Positions 53,565 through 63,016 of a DNA stretch of 64,000 nt are shown here, piece by piece. The DNA comes from Notoacmeibacter marinus (GTDB lineage: Bacteria > Pseudomonadota > Alphaproteobacteria > Rhizobiales > Rhizobiaceae). The DNA is taken from positions 62,001 through 126,000 of the forward strand of contig NZ_NBYO01000003.1 in NCBI RefSeq assembly GCF_002238045.1. Direction: 5' to 3'. Both the position numbers and the translations under genes were made by a program. Below the pieces are notes generated by a model. It did no database searches and had not been told where the DNA came from. It saw only the letters and a list, made by a program, of their open reading frames with translations. Within the stretch, counting starts at the first letter, position 1; every line of letters begins with the position of its first letter.

Positions 53565-55445
53565 ATGATCAACATCCGTAGAATACGCAAGCATTTTCGT
53601 TTTTCGACCATCGGTCCTTGGGGTTTGGCGGCCGCCATGGGTCTATGCTCCATGCTACTTGCCACGACGGTCCGGGCCGAACCCTCCCATGCCATCGCCA
53701 TGCATGGCGAGCCTGCCCTGCCCTCGGATTTTACGCACTTCCCCTATGCCAATCCCGATGCGCCGAAGGGTGGCCGTATCACCTACGGCCTGCCGGGCAC
53801 GTTCAATTCCGTCAATCCCTTCATTATTCAGGGCGATGGCGTACGCGGGCTTAACGATCTCGAAGTCGGTATGAACGTGTTCGAACCGCTCATGGCGCGT
53901 TCCTTCGACGAGCCGTTCACGCTTTATCCACTGGTCGCCGAATCGGTGGAGACCGATGCGGAACGGACATTCGTGGAGTTTCAACTCGATCCGCGTGCCG
54001 CCTTCTCCGATGGCAGGCCGGTGCGGCCCGAAGACGTGATCTTCACCTTCGACCTTCTCGCCGAAAAGGCCAATCCGCGCTACAAGCGCCTGCGCGACAA
54101 GATCGAAAAGATCGAGAAGACCGGCGAGCGGGGCGTCCGCTTCACGCTCGACCCGGAACTGGGCGACCGTGAACTGCCCCTCATCATCGCTATGGTACCG
54201 GTTCTGCCGGAACATGCGATCGACCGCGAAAGCTTCGACAAATCGACGCTCGAGCCGATCATCGGCACTGGCCCCTATACGCTGAGCGACGTGCGACCGG
54301 GCGAGCGAATCACGCTGATCAAAAACCCCAATTACTGGGGAGCTGACGTTCCGTCCAAAAAGGGTTTCGATAATTTTGACGAGATCCGCATCGTCTATTT
54401 CCGCGATCAGACGGCGCGCTTCGAATCGTTCAAGAAGGGGGAGATCGATGTCCAGATCGAGGCAAGCCCGTTCGCCAACGCCGATCCGGCGCGCTGGACC
54501 AAGCGCTACGACTTTCCCCGTGTCCAGTCCGGCGAGGTGAAGAAATCGACATTCCAGTCTGCCCTGCCCTCCGGTATGCGCGGTGTTGTCCTCAATACGC
54601 GGCGGCCGCCTTTCGACGACCCGAAGGTGCGGCGGGCGATTACCAATCTGTTCGACTTCGACTGGATCAATCGCAACATTTTCGATAACGCCTATACGCG
54701 GATCGGAAGCTATTTCGACAATTCCGTGCTGAACTCGCAGACAGCGCCGCCGACCGACGCCGAGCGCGCCCTGCTCGGCTCCTATGCCGATCAAATCCTC
54801 CCAGACATTCTGGCCGGCCAGTGGACGCCGCCCACCTCGGACGGAACGGGCCGCGATCGCAATTTCGTCCGCAACGCGCTGACACTGTTTCAGGAGGCCG
54901 GCTACAAGTTGGAAGGGCGGCAACTGACCGGGCCGGACGGCAATCCCCTCTCGTTCGAGCTGATGATCGACGGCAGCGATGGCGAAATGATCGCGCTATC
55001 CTGGCAGAAGACGCTTGCGCTACTCGGTATACGACTCGATCTGCGCAAGGTGGATACAGCCCAATATTTCGAGCGGCGCAAGCGCTTCGACTATGACGCT
55101 ATTATTCACTTCTACTCCTCATCGCTTTCGCCTGGCGCTGAGCAGATTGGCCGCTGGTCTTCGCTGGCAGCGGACGCGGAAGGCTCGTTCAATTTTGCCG
55201 GAGCCAAGGATCCAGCGGTCGATGCCATGATCGATGCGATGCTGGCGGCCAGCACGCGAGACGAATTCGAAGCGGCGGTGCGGGCCTATGACCGGGTCCT
55301 GCTCTCTGGATTCTATGTCGTTCCGTTCTATTTCATGGGCGAACAGCGCGTCGCGCACGATGCCGATCTCGCCTATCCGGAGCAGACCGCTCTTTACGGA
55401 TTTCAACTGCCGACATGGTGGCGGCAAACTGCGGCGGACCAGTAA
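53565..55445 (+). CDS. Extracellular solute-binding protein family 5 (YejA-like peptide binding)
   Basis: The 626-residue protein has a long signal peptide ending near residue 35 (TTVRAEPSHA) and a family 5 periplasmic fold: DFTHFPYANPDAPKGGRITYG, FNSVNPFI, VFEPLMARSFDEP, EFQLDPRAAFSDGRPVRPEDVIFTFD and the C-terminal YNFGFQLP-type end (ALYGFQLPTWWR). This matches YejA-type binding proteins for oligopeptides such as microcin C in E. coli. No yejBEF permease or ATPase genes follow; the next gene is a FrnE-like protein. ATG 53565 is chosen after CAAGG; the frame extends to 53487. Confidence 0.9.
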   Translation: MINIRRIRKHFRFSTIGPWGLAAAMGLCSMLLATTVRAEPSHAIAMHGEPALPSDFTHFPYANPDAPKGGRITYGLPGTFNSVNPFIIQGDGVRGLNDLEVGMNVFEPLMARSFDEPFTLYPLVAESVETDAERTFVEFQLDPRAAFSDGRPVRPEDVIFTFDLLAEKANPRYKRLRDKIEKIEKTGERGVRFTLDPELGDRELPLIIAMVPVLPEHAIDRESFDKSTLEPIIGTGPYTLSDVRPGERITLIKNPNYWGADVPSKKGFDNFDEIRIVYFRDQTARFESFKKGEIDVQIEASPFANADPARWTKRYDFPRVQSGEVKKSTFQSALPSGMRGVVLNTRRPPFDDPKVRRAITNLFDFDWINRNIFDNAYTRIGSYFDNSVLNSQTAPPTDAERALLGSYADQILPDILAGQWTPPTSDGTGRDRNFVRNALTLFQEAGYKLEGRQLTGPDGNPLSFELMIDGSDGEMIALSWQKTLALLGIRLDLRKVDTAQYFERRKRFDYDAIIHFYSSSLSPGAEQIGRWSSLAADAEGSFNFAGAKDPAVDAMIDAMLAASTRDEFEAAVRAYDRVLLSGFYVVPFYFMGEQRVAHDADLAYPEQTALYGFQLPTWWRQTAADQ

Positions 55446-55464
55446 ATTCGCAAGGAACCCGATC

Positions 55465-56157
55465 TTGGATCAGAGCCCACCCAGCTCCATCAATCCACTC
55501 ATTCTCGACATCGTCTCGGATGTGGTCTGTCCATGGTGCTACATTCACTTCCGCTATCTGGAAAAAGCACGGCAGTCGCTGCCCGATCTGCCGCTGGCCA
55601 TACGCTGGCGGCCGTTTCAGCTTGATTCGACGATCCCCAGCGGAGGCATTGCCCGTTCGGACTATCTCATCAACAAGTTCGGCAGCCAGGAGCGGATCGA
55701 GCAACTCTACGATACTGTTGCCAAGGAGGGTGAAAGCGCCGGTATCGATTTCGCGTTCGACAAGATCGAAATCTCGCCGAATACGCTGGACGCGCACCGT
55801 GTGTTGCATTGGGCCGGCACCGAGAATCTCGACATTCAGCACCGGTTGGTCGAACGGCTCTTCGTGATTTTCTTCGAGGAAGGCGGCAATTTGGCCGATC
55901 ATCAAACGCTCGCCGCAGCGGCCGAAGAGGCCGGGATGCAAAAGGATGTCGTGCTGACGCTTCTGGCTGGCGATGCCGATCGGGATCTCGTTCTGGAAGA
56001 GATCGTGCAGGCCAATGAAATGGGTGTGCAGGGGGTTCCGTTCACGCTGATCGAACAACGTTACGGTCTGTCTGGCGCGCAACCGCCCGAAACGCTGACG
56101 GCAGCCCTTCGAAACGTCGCGGCGTCCCTTAAGAATAACAGCCCGAGCCTGAATTAG
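55465..56157 (+). CDS. FrnE-like DsbA-family oxidoreductase, TTG start
   Basis: The 230-residue protein has a thioredoxin fold with the redox site CPWC in DIVSDVVCPWCYIHF near residue 26, then an all-helical insertion (TLDAHRVLHWAGT) and the cis-Pro segment GVQGVPFTLIEQRYGLSGAQPPE. FrnE proteins are cytoplasmic isomerases or 2-hydroxychromene isomerase-like enzymes linked to stress tolerance. No signal peptide is visible. The start is TTG 55465, 8 bases after AAGGA; no ATG exists near there. It is convergent with mfd. Confidence 0.88.
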   Translation: MDQSPPSSINPLILDIVSDVVCPWCYIHFRYLEKARQSLPDLPLAIRWRPFQLDSTIPSGGIARSDYLINKFGSQERIEQLYDTVAKEGESAGIDFAFDKIEISPNTLDAHRVLHWAGTENLDIQHRLVERLFVIFFEEGGNLADHQTLAAAAEEAGMQKDVVLTLLAGDADRDLVLEEIVQANEMGVQGVPFTLIEQRYGLSGAQPPETLTAALRNVAASLKNNSPSLN

Positions 56158-56197
56158 CCGGAGCGCGAGCTGCCATTGGCAAGAGTTTGAGCGCTCA

Positions 56198-59100
56198 TTA
56201 CGCTGCCTCGGCGTCGCCATCCGCCATCTTGGCCAGTTGCGCCATGATGACGGCGCTCCCGGACAAACGCTTATCCGGCGTCGGCAGATCGCGAACGAAG
56301 ACGATCGACTGGTCGGGGCGCAGTTTGGCCATCGCGCCCTGCCGACCAATATGCTGGACCAGCGCCGCCGGGTTGGCGAATTCCTGGTTGCGGAACGCGA
56401 TGACCACGCCTTTCGGCCCCGCCTCAAGTTTCTCGACATTGGCCTTGCGGCAAAGCGCCTTGATGTAGACGACCTTTAGCAGATGCTGAACTTCTTCGGG
56501 CAGCGGTCCGAAACGGTCGATCAGCTCGGCGCCGAACCCATCAATCTCGTGAGGCTCGGTCAGGTCCGCCAGACGGCGATAGAGGCTGAGGCGCAGATTG
56601 AGATCGGGAACGTAGCTTTCGGGAATCAGCACTGCCGTGCCGATGGTAATCTGCGGCGACCAGCTGCCGGAATCGGCGTCATCCTCGCCCTTGATCTCCG
56701 CAACCGCCTCTTCCAGCATCTGCTGGTAGAGCTCATAGCCGACCTCGCGAATATGGCCGGACTGCTCTTCGCCGAGCAGATTGCCAGCACCGCGTAGATC
56801 GAGATCGTGGCTTGCCAGTTGGAATCCCGCGCCAAGCGTGTCGAGGCTCTGCAGCACTTTCAGCCGCCGCTCGGCCTGCACTGTCAGCTTCTTGCGCACC
56901 GGCAAAGTGAGCAGCGCATAGGCCCGCTGCTTGGAGCGGCCGACACGGCCGCGTATCTGGTAGAGCTGCGCAAGGCCGAACATATCCGCCCGATGGACCA
57001 CAAGCGTGTTGGCCGTCGGCACGTCGAGACCACTTTCGACGATGGTGGTCGACAGCAGAACGTCATACTGGCCGTCATAGAAGGCGTTCATGACGTCATC
57101 GAGTTCGGTCGGCGGCATCTGTCCATGCGCCACGGCAACTTTAAGTTCCGGCACATGCTCGTCGAGAAACTGCTTGACCTCGTCAAGGTCAGAGATGCGC
57201 GGCACGACGTAAAAGCTCTGGCCGCCGCGGTAACGCTCGCGCAGCAACGTCTCGCGTACCACCATCGCGTCGAAGGGCGAAATGAAGGTGCGAACGGCCA
57301 TGCGGTCCACCGGCGCCGTGGTGATCAGCGACAATTCGCGAACGCCCGACAGCGCCAGTTGCAGCGTGCGCGGAATCGGCGTCGCCGAAAGCGTCAGAAC
57401 ATGGACGTCCGAGCGCAGCTCCTTCAGACGCTCCTTGTGCTTGACGCCGAAATGTTGCTCCTCGTCGATGATCAGCAGGCCCAGACGCTTGAACGTCACG
57501 CTCGAGCCGAGCAGCGCGTGCGTGCCGACGACAATGTCGACACTGCCGTCGGTAAGACTCTTCTTCGTGGCCGCCAGTTCCTTGCCGCCAACCAGACGGC
57601 TCGCCTGGCGGACCGTGACGGGCAGGCCGGCAAAACGCTGACTGAAGGTGCGGAAATGCTGCCGCGCGAGCAATGTCGTCGGTACAACCACCGCGACCTG
57701 AAACCCTTCCAGAACGGCCGCGAACGCGCCGCGCAGAGCGACTTCCGTCTTGCCGAATCCGACATCGCCGCAGATCAACCGATCCATGGCCCGGCCGGAG
57801 GACAGATCGTCCAACACGGCGTCGATGGCCATCTGCTGGTCCTCAGTCTCCTCGTAGGGAAAGCGGGCGGCGAATTCGCCGTAGAGACCTTCGGGAGGCG
57901 TCAGGCGAGGCGCCGCCTTCATCTCGCGTTCGGCAGCAATTCGGATCAGCTTGTGGGCCATGTCCAGAAGGCGTTTTTTCAGCTTGGCTTTGCGCGCCTG
58001 CCACGCGCCGCCGCCCAGCCGGTCGAGAGCCGCATCGGTCCCCTCCCCGCCATAACGCGACAGAAGCTCGATATTCTCGACCGGCAGGAACAGCCGGCCA
58101 TCGCCGGCGTAATGCAGCTCCAGGCAGTCGTGCGGAGCGCCAGCCGCCTCGATGGTCTTCAGCCCGATGAAGCGGCCGATGCCGTGCTCGGAATGGACGA
58201 CCAAGTCGCCGGTCGAAAGCGAAGACAGTTCCGATATGAAATCGGCCGCCTTGCCTTTGCGCCGGCTTTTGCGAACCAGCCGATCGCCCAAAAGATCCTG
58301 CTCGGCGACGATTGAAAGATCGTCGCTTTCGAAGCCGTTCTCGATCGGCAAAACAGTCAAACCGATCGTCTGACCGTCCAGCCCCATAGCACGGTCGAGA
58401 GCATCGACCGGTTTCGTGCCGCCAAGCCCGTGCTCTGTCAGAATGCCCGACAGGCGATCGAGCGACCCATCCGTCCATGCGGCGACGAGAACGCGCTTCG
58501 ACTGACCGCGGAGCGACGCCAGGTGCCTGACCGCGGCATCGAACACGTTCGCGTCCGGTTGAGCTCGCTCTTCAGCGAAGTTGCGACCGCGTTTCACACC
58601 GGCATGAGCGACTCGCCGTCCTTCCGTGAAGGGTTGATCGAAGGGTGTCAGGTCGATCCGTTCGCGCGCCGAACATCGTTCCTCGATTTCGGCCAAGGTC
58701 ATGTAAAGACGCTCCGGCGGGAGCGGGTGATAGGGCGTCGACTGGCCGGAGGTTTCCATGCCTCCCGACTTGCGACTCTCGAAATGATCCGCCACCTGCT
58801 TTTCGCGCTCTTCCAAGGCTTCGACAGCCAGATGATCGAAGACGACCATCGCCTCCGCCAACAGATCGAACACTGTTTCCAGCTCGTCGTAGAAGAGCGG
58901 CAGCCAATGCTCCATGCCGGCGAACCGACGACCTTCCGAGATCGACTGATAAAGCGCATCGTCGCGCCGCGGCGCACCGAACGCTTCGATATAGCCGCGC
59001 CGGAACCGGGCGATGGAATCGGGCGTCAGGGTCACTTCCGAGACCGGCTGCATGGTGAAGCTGTCGAGCTGTTTCGAGGTTCGCTGCGTCGCGGGGTCGA

Positions 59101-59698
59101 AACTGCGCACCGTTTCCAGTTCATCGCCGAAGAAGTCGAGCCGGACCGGCTCTTCCGCGCCCGGTACGAAGAGATCGAGAATGCCGCCGCGCACAGCGTA
59201 TTCGCCCACTTCGCGCACTGTGACCACCCGCTCGAAACCATCCGATTCGAGGCGGCGGATCAGACTGTTCATGTCGAGCGTCGAGCCCGGCCGGGCTTGA
59301 AAAATCTGCTCGGCCAGAACCTTGCTAGGCGGTATCCGTTGAAGAATTGCGTTGGCGGAGGCAAGAACGATCGCAGGACTGCCATCGTTTGCGATGTTGG
59401 TGATAGCGCCCAGTGCGTCCAGCCGCCGCGCTGCAGCATCGGCGCCCGGCGATACTCGATCGTAAGGCAGACAGTCCCAGGCCGGCAACGTGACGATCCG
59501 CGCCTCCGGCGCGGCGAACCGCAACGTGTTCTCCAGATCCGGCAGACGGTTGCCGTCCCGCGCGACAAATAGGATCGGGCGCGTACCCGCCGCAGCGACC
59601 AGTCGAGCCAGCGCAAAGGGTTCGTAACCGTCTGGAACACCGTCCAGAATAACGCGCGCGGTGCCGGCAGGCAGGGCTATATCGGAAAGAAAGGCCAT
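56198..59698 (-). CDS. mfd: Transcription-repair coupling factor Mfd
   Basis: The 1166-residue ATPase releases RNA polymerase stalled at DNA lesions and recruits UvrA. The N-terminal UvrB-like region is at about 15-350, the RNA polymerase interacting domain (DLVVHSEHGIGRFIGL) near 490-560, and the helicase domains carry Walker A CGDVGFGKTEVALRGAF and the DEEQ box IDEEQHFGVKHKERLK, followed by VGRSKQRAYALL and the C-terminal TRCF domain. ATG 59698 is chosen; a TTG at 59710 is also in frame. It is 4 bases downstream of sdhE. Confidence 0.97.
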   Translation of the reverse strand: MAFLSDIALPAGTARVILDGVPDGYEPFALARLVAAAGTRPILFVARDGNRLPDLENTLRFAAPEARIVTLPAWDCLPYDRVSPGADAAARRLDALGAITNIANDGSPAIVLASANAILQRIPPSKVLAEQIFQARPGSTLDMNSLIRRLESDGFERVVTVREVGEYAVRGGILDLFVPGAEEPVRLDFFGDELETVRSFDPATQRTSKQLDSFTMQPVSEVTLTPDSIARFRRGYIEAFGAPRRDDALYQSISEGRRFAGMEHWLPLFYDELETVFDLLAEAMVVFDHLAVEALEEREKQVADHFESRKSGGMETSGQSTPYHPLPPERLYMTLAEIEERCSARERIDLTPFDQPFTEGRRVAHAGVKRGRNFAEERAQPDANVFDAAVRHLASLRGQSKRVLVAAWTDGSLDRLSGILTEHGLGGTKPVDALDRAMGLDGQTIGLTVLPIENGFESDDLSIVAEQDLLGDRLVRKSRRKGKAADFISELSSLSTGDLVVHSEHGIGRFIGLKTIEAAGAPHDCLELHYAGDGRLFLPVENIELLSRYGGEGTDAALDRLGGGAWQARKAKLKKRLLDMAHKLIRIAAEREMKAAPRLTPPEGLYGEFAARFPYEETEDQQMAIDAVLDDLSSGRAMDRLICGDVGFGKTEVALRGAFAAVLEGFQVAVVVPTTLLARQHFRTFSQRFAGLPVTVRQASRLVGGKELAATKKSLTDGSVDIVVGTHALLGSSVTFKRLGLLIIDEEQHFGVKHKERLKELRSDVHVLTLSATPIPRTLQLALSGVRELSLITTAPVDRMAVRTFISPFDAMVVRETLLRERYRGGQSFYVVPRISDLDEVKQFLDEHVPELKVAVAHGQMPPTELDDVMNAFYDGQYDVLLSTTIVESGLDVPTANTLVVHRADMFGLAQLYQIRGRVGRSKQRAYALLTLPVRKKLTVQAERRLKVLQSLDTLGAGFQLASHDLDLRGAGNLLGEEQSGHIREVGYELYQQMLEEAVAEIKGEDDADSGSWSPQITIGTAVLIPESYVPDLNLRLSLYRRLADLTEPHEIDGFGAELIDRFGPLPEEVQHLLKVVYIKALCRKANVEKLEAGPKGVVIAFRNQEFANPAALVQHIGRQGAMAKLRPDQSIVFVRDLPTPDKRLSGSAVIMAQLAKMADGDAEAA

Positions 59699-59702
59699 GC
59701 GC

Positions 59703-59993
59703 TCAGCCAATTCTCTGGCGGCGGTGGGCGATGATGGAAGCGAGAAGCGGTCCGCCCCATTGCGGCGGGATGGCGCGCTCTCCCATCACCCAGCGGTAGA
59801 GATCCTGGTCGTTTTCGCTCATGAGCGCCTCGAACTGATCGAGCCTCTCGTCGTCGAGATCGGCTATCCGCTCATCGGCGAACGGCCCCAAAATGAGATC
59901 CATTTCGCGCATACCGCGGTGCCACGCACGGAACAGGAGCTTCTTGCGGCGCGGATCGTCGATCGACGCACTGCTGATCTTTGTGCCACTCAT
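59703..59993 (-). CDS. sdhE: Succinate dehydrogenase assembly factor SdhE
   Basis: The 96-residue protein matches SdhE/SDHAF2 (DUF339), which promotes attachment of FAD to succinate dehydrogenase. The hallmark RGMREMDLILGPF (RGxxExD) is present along with MGERAIPP-type C-terminal segment. ATG 59993 is preceded by AGAGGG; the open frame continues 30 codons upstream to 60083 without family match. It sits before mfd and divergent from recG, a common alphaproteobacterial arrangement. Confidence 0.93.
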   Translation of the reverse strand: MSGTKISSASIDDPRRKKLLFRAWHRGMREMDLILGPFADERIADLDDERLDQFEALMSENDQDLYRWVMGERAIPPQWGGPLLASIIAHRRQRIG

Positions 59994-60135
59994 TGTCCGT
60001 ACCCTCTGGAAATCGAAGTCTGCCATATAGGCCCCGCAACGGGCTCTGTCAGCCACCGCGATCGTCTCTGGCAATGTCCCCAAAGAAAAATCCTTCGGCG
60101 CTTTTTCAGTTGGACGCGACGGTTATATTGCCGTC

Positions 60136-62253
60136 ATGCGCCCTTCCCTGCTCGATCCTCTTTTTGCGCCTGCCACGAGCCTACCCGGTGTCGGTCCGAA
60201 AGTGGCCGAAGGCATTGCCAGGATCGTACCATCGACCGGCTTGGACGACGAAGCGCGGATCGTCGATCTGCTGTTCTGTCTTCCGAGCCGCGTGATCGAC
60301 CGGCGCGATGTCACCACCATTGCCGACGCCATTCCCGGCACCATCGCGACGCTGCGCCTTCGCGTCGATCGCCACCAACCAGCGCCCCGGGCTGCAAAGA
60401 ACGCGCCTTACCGGGTGTTCTGCCAGGACGAAACGGGTGAGATCGCTCTGACCTTCTTCCGTGCCCATGGCGACTGGCTGGTGAAACAGTTGCCGGAGGG
60501 CGAGATGGTGATGGTGTCAGGCAAGCTCGACTGGTTCAATGGACGCGCCTCCATGGTTCATCCCGACGCCATGGCGCGGGAGGATGCCGGCGGCCTTCCG
60601 CCCATCGAAACAGTCTATCCGGGAACGGCAGGGCTCGCTCCCAAAACGTTACGCAAGGCCATCGGCGCGGCGCTGGAGCGGCTGCCGGATTTGCCCGAAT
60701 GGCGCGACCGGTCCGTCAATCGGGACGACCTTTCCGAAGCGCCGCCTACCTTTCGGAATGTGCTGGAACGGCTCCACGACCCCGAAGAGCCCGACGATAT
60801 TCTGCCAGAAAGCCGCGCTTGGCGTCGTCTGGCACGCGATGAGTTTCTGGCGGGACAATTGGCCATTGCGCTGGTCCGGGCCCGTCTCAAGCGGCATGGC
60901 GGGCGATCCTTCATCAGCAAAGGCGCTGGCCCCGACGCCATCGAATCGGTTCTACCCTTCAGGTTGACCGAAGGCCAGAAGACCTCGATTTCCGAAATTT
61001 CGACCGATCTGGCCAAGCCGGAAAAGATGTTGCGGCTTTTGCAGGGCGACGTCGGTAGCGGCAAGACCGTGGTCGCGCTGATGGCGATGGCCCATGTGGC
61101 CGAGGCAGGCGCGCAATCGGTTCTCATGGCGCCGACGGAAATTCTGGCGCGCCAGCATCACGCGACCATCGCCCCCATCGCCGAGGCAGCCGGACTGACC
61201 GTCGCCATCCTGACCGGACGCGACAGCGCCAGCGCGCGGCAACCGGTTCTCGACGGGCTTGCCAGCGGTTCCATCGACATTTGCGTCGGAACGCATGCGC
61301 TCTTCCAGCAGGGCGTGACGTTCCACGATCTGGGCCTTGCCGTCGTCGACGAACAGCACCGGTTCGGCGTTCACCAGCGGCTGGCGTTGTCGGCAAAGGG
61401 TCTCAATCCGGACCTGCTGGTGATGACCGCGACACCCATCCCCCGAACGCTGGTTCTGACTGCTTTCGGCGACATGGATGTCTCGCGGCTTACGGAAAAG
61501 CCGGCAGGCCGCCAACCCATCCAGACCGCCAGCCTGCCCGTGGAACGGCTGTCGGAGCTGGCGGGACGATTGGAAAAGGCCGTCGCAGACGGTCGGAAGA
61601 TCTACTGGATCTGTCCGCTGGTGGAAGAATCGGAGCAAAGCGATCTCGTCAGCGCAACCGAGCGGCATGAGTGGTTGAGCGAACGGATGGGCAGCGCCAA
61701 TGTGGGTCTCATTCACGGGCGAATGAGCGGCCCGGAGAAGGACGCGGCGATGGCGGCGTTCAAATCCGGACAGACGCGCCTTCTCGTCGGAACGACCGTC
61801 ATCGAGGTCGGCGTCGATGTGCCCGACGCTTCCATCATCGTCATCGAGCATGCCGAACGGTTCGGATTGTCGCAGCTCCATCAGCTGCGGGGACGGGTCG
61901 GCCGCGGCGCCGAGGCATCGTCCTGCGTGCTTCTGTTTCGTGGACCGCTCAACGAAGTGGCGGAGGCCCGCCTGAAGGTCATGCGCGAGACCGAAGACGG
62001 CTTTCGCATCGCCGAAGAGGATCTACGGCTGCGCGGCGAAGGCGACCTTCTCGGCACCAAGCAATCCGGCACGCCCGGATTCCGCGTGGCGCGACTGGAC
62101 GCTCACGCCGATCTTCTTGCCGAGGCGCGCGAGGAAGCCCGGCTGATCCTGGCTACCGACCCGGAACTGTCGGGACCACGAGGCGAAGCCCTGCGTATTC
62201 TGCTTTACCTCTTCGGTCGGGACGAAGCGGTGCGGCTGCTCCGTTCGGGTTGA
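60136..62253 (+). CDS. recG: ATP-dependent DNA helicase RecG
   Basis: The 705-residue helicase remodels stalled forks and Holliday junctions. The N-terminal wedge/OB domain (PGVGPKVAEGIARI, FFRAHGDWLVKQLPEGEMVMVSGK) is followed by helicase domains with Walker A LQGDVGSGKTVVAL, the DEQH box VVDEQHRFGVHQR, MTATPIPRTL and the GRVGRGAEASSC motif VI, and the TRG-type C-terminus (RLRGEGDLLGTKQSG). Same direction as its divergent upstream pair sdhE-mfd implies separate promoters in the 140-base gap. Convergent with DUF502 gene at a 4-base gap. Confidence 0.97.
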   Translation: MRPSLLDPLFAPATSLPGVGPKVAEGIARIVPSTGLDDEARIVDLLFCLPSRVIDRRDVTTIADAIPGTIATLRLRVDRHQPAPRAAKNAPYRVFCQDETGEIALTFFRAHGDWLVKQLPEGEMVMVSGKLDWFNGRASMVHPDAMAREDAGGLPPIETVYPGTAGLAPKTLRKAIGAALERLPDLPEWRDRSVNRDDLSEAPPTFRNVLERLHDPEEPDDILPESRAWRRLARDEFLAGQLAIALVRARLKRHGGRSFISKGAGPDAIESVLPFRLTEGQKTSISEISTDLAKPEKMLRLLQGDVGSGKTVVALMAMAHVAEAGAQSVLMAPTEILARQHHATIAPIAEAAGLTVAILTGRDSASARQPVLDGLASGSIDICVGTHALFQQGVTFHDLGLAVVDEQHRFGVHQRLALSAKGLNPDLLVMTATPIPRTLVLTAFGDMDVSRLTEKPAGRQPIQTASLPVERLSELAGRLEKAVADGRKIYWICPLVEESEQSDLVSATERHEWLSERMGSANVGLIHGRMSGPEKDAAMAAFKSGQTRLLVGTTVIEVGVDVPDASIIVIEHAERFGLSQLHQLRGRVGRGAEASSCVLLFRGPLNEVAEARLKVMRETEDGFRIAEEDLRLRGEGDLLGTKQSGTPGFRVARLDAHADLLAEAREEARLILATDPELSGPRGEALRILLYLFGRDEAVRLLRSG

Positions 62254-62257
62254 AATA

Positions 62258-62938
62258 TCAGGCTGCGTCCGCATCGGAGCGCGGCTTTTCGGACAATTCG
62301 GCCAGCGCCTCGAGCGCCGGCGTCGTCTCCATCTCATCGGGCGAAACGAGGCCCCCTGAAATAATCAGTTTGGCAGCGTCTTCCACTGACATGTTGAGGA
62401 TGTGGACATCCTCATGCGGCACCAGAAGCAGAAAGCCGGATGTCGGATTGGGCGTCGTCGGTACGAAGACTGCAAGTGACCCCTCGGGACCGCCCGTCAC
62501 CTCCCTCACTTCACCGCGCGATTCGGTCGAGACGAAGCAGAGCGCCCACATGCCCGGACGGGGATATTCGATCAGCGCCGCCTGCTGAAACGAATTGGTC
62601 TTGTCGCTCAGCACGGTCTCGAGAATCTGCTTCAACGCCTTGTAGATGTTGCGGACGAGGGGCATTCGATTGACGAAGTGCTCGCCGAAGCGAAGGATCG
62701 CCTTGCCGATGAAGTTCGCAGTGAGAAACCCGATCAACGTAATGCCGACAAGCGCCAGTATCAGCCCAATTCCAGGAACGGGAAACGGCAGATAGGTGTC
62801 CGGGTTGTAAACGCTGGGAATGAGCGGTTTGATCAGCCCGTCGACCCATTCGACGAAGCTAAGCGCAATCCAGGCGGTGATCGCAATCGGCGCCAGAACG
62901 ACGAAGCCTGTCAGGAAGTAGGTACGGAGCCGGCTCAT
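62258..62938 (-). CDS. DUF502-family membrane protein
   Basis: The 226-residue protein has two N-terminal transmembrane segments (about residues 8-28 and 55-78; TYFLTGFVVLAPIAITAWI, GLILALVGITLIGFLTAN) followed by a soluble domain with RNIYKALKQILETV, FQQAALIEYPRPGMWALCFVS, GSLAVFVPTTPNPTSGFLLLVPHEDV, all characteristic of DUF502. Function unknown; it commonly neighbours recG and glmS in Hyphomicrobiales. Confidence 0.9.
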   Translation of the reverse strand: MSRLRTYFLTGFVVLAPIAITAWIALSFVEWVDGLIKPLIPSVYNPDTYLPFPVPGIGLILALVGITLIGFLTANFIGKAILRFGEHFVNRMPLVRNIYKALKQILETVLSDKTNSFQQAALIEYPRPGMWALCFVSTESRGEVREVTGGPEGSLAVFVPTTPNPTSGFLLLVPHEDVHILNMSVEDAAKLIISGGLVSPDEMETTPALEALAELSEKPRSDADAA

Positions 62939-63016
62939 GGGGACTGACGACAGGCCTTTTGTTCAGGGTGCAGCGCAGAATTTAGGATGGTTCGGCCATC
63001 CGTTCCAGTGCTGTGG

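Noticed and set aside
56807-58315. Long antisense frame over mfd
   Set aside because: Shadow of mfd; no motif, composition biased by the opposite strand.
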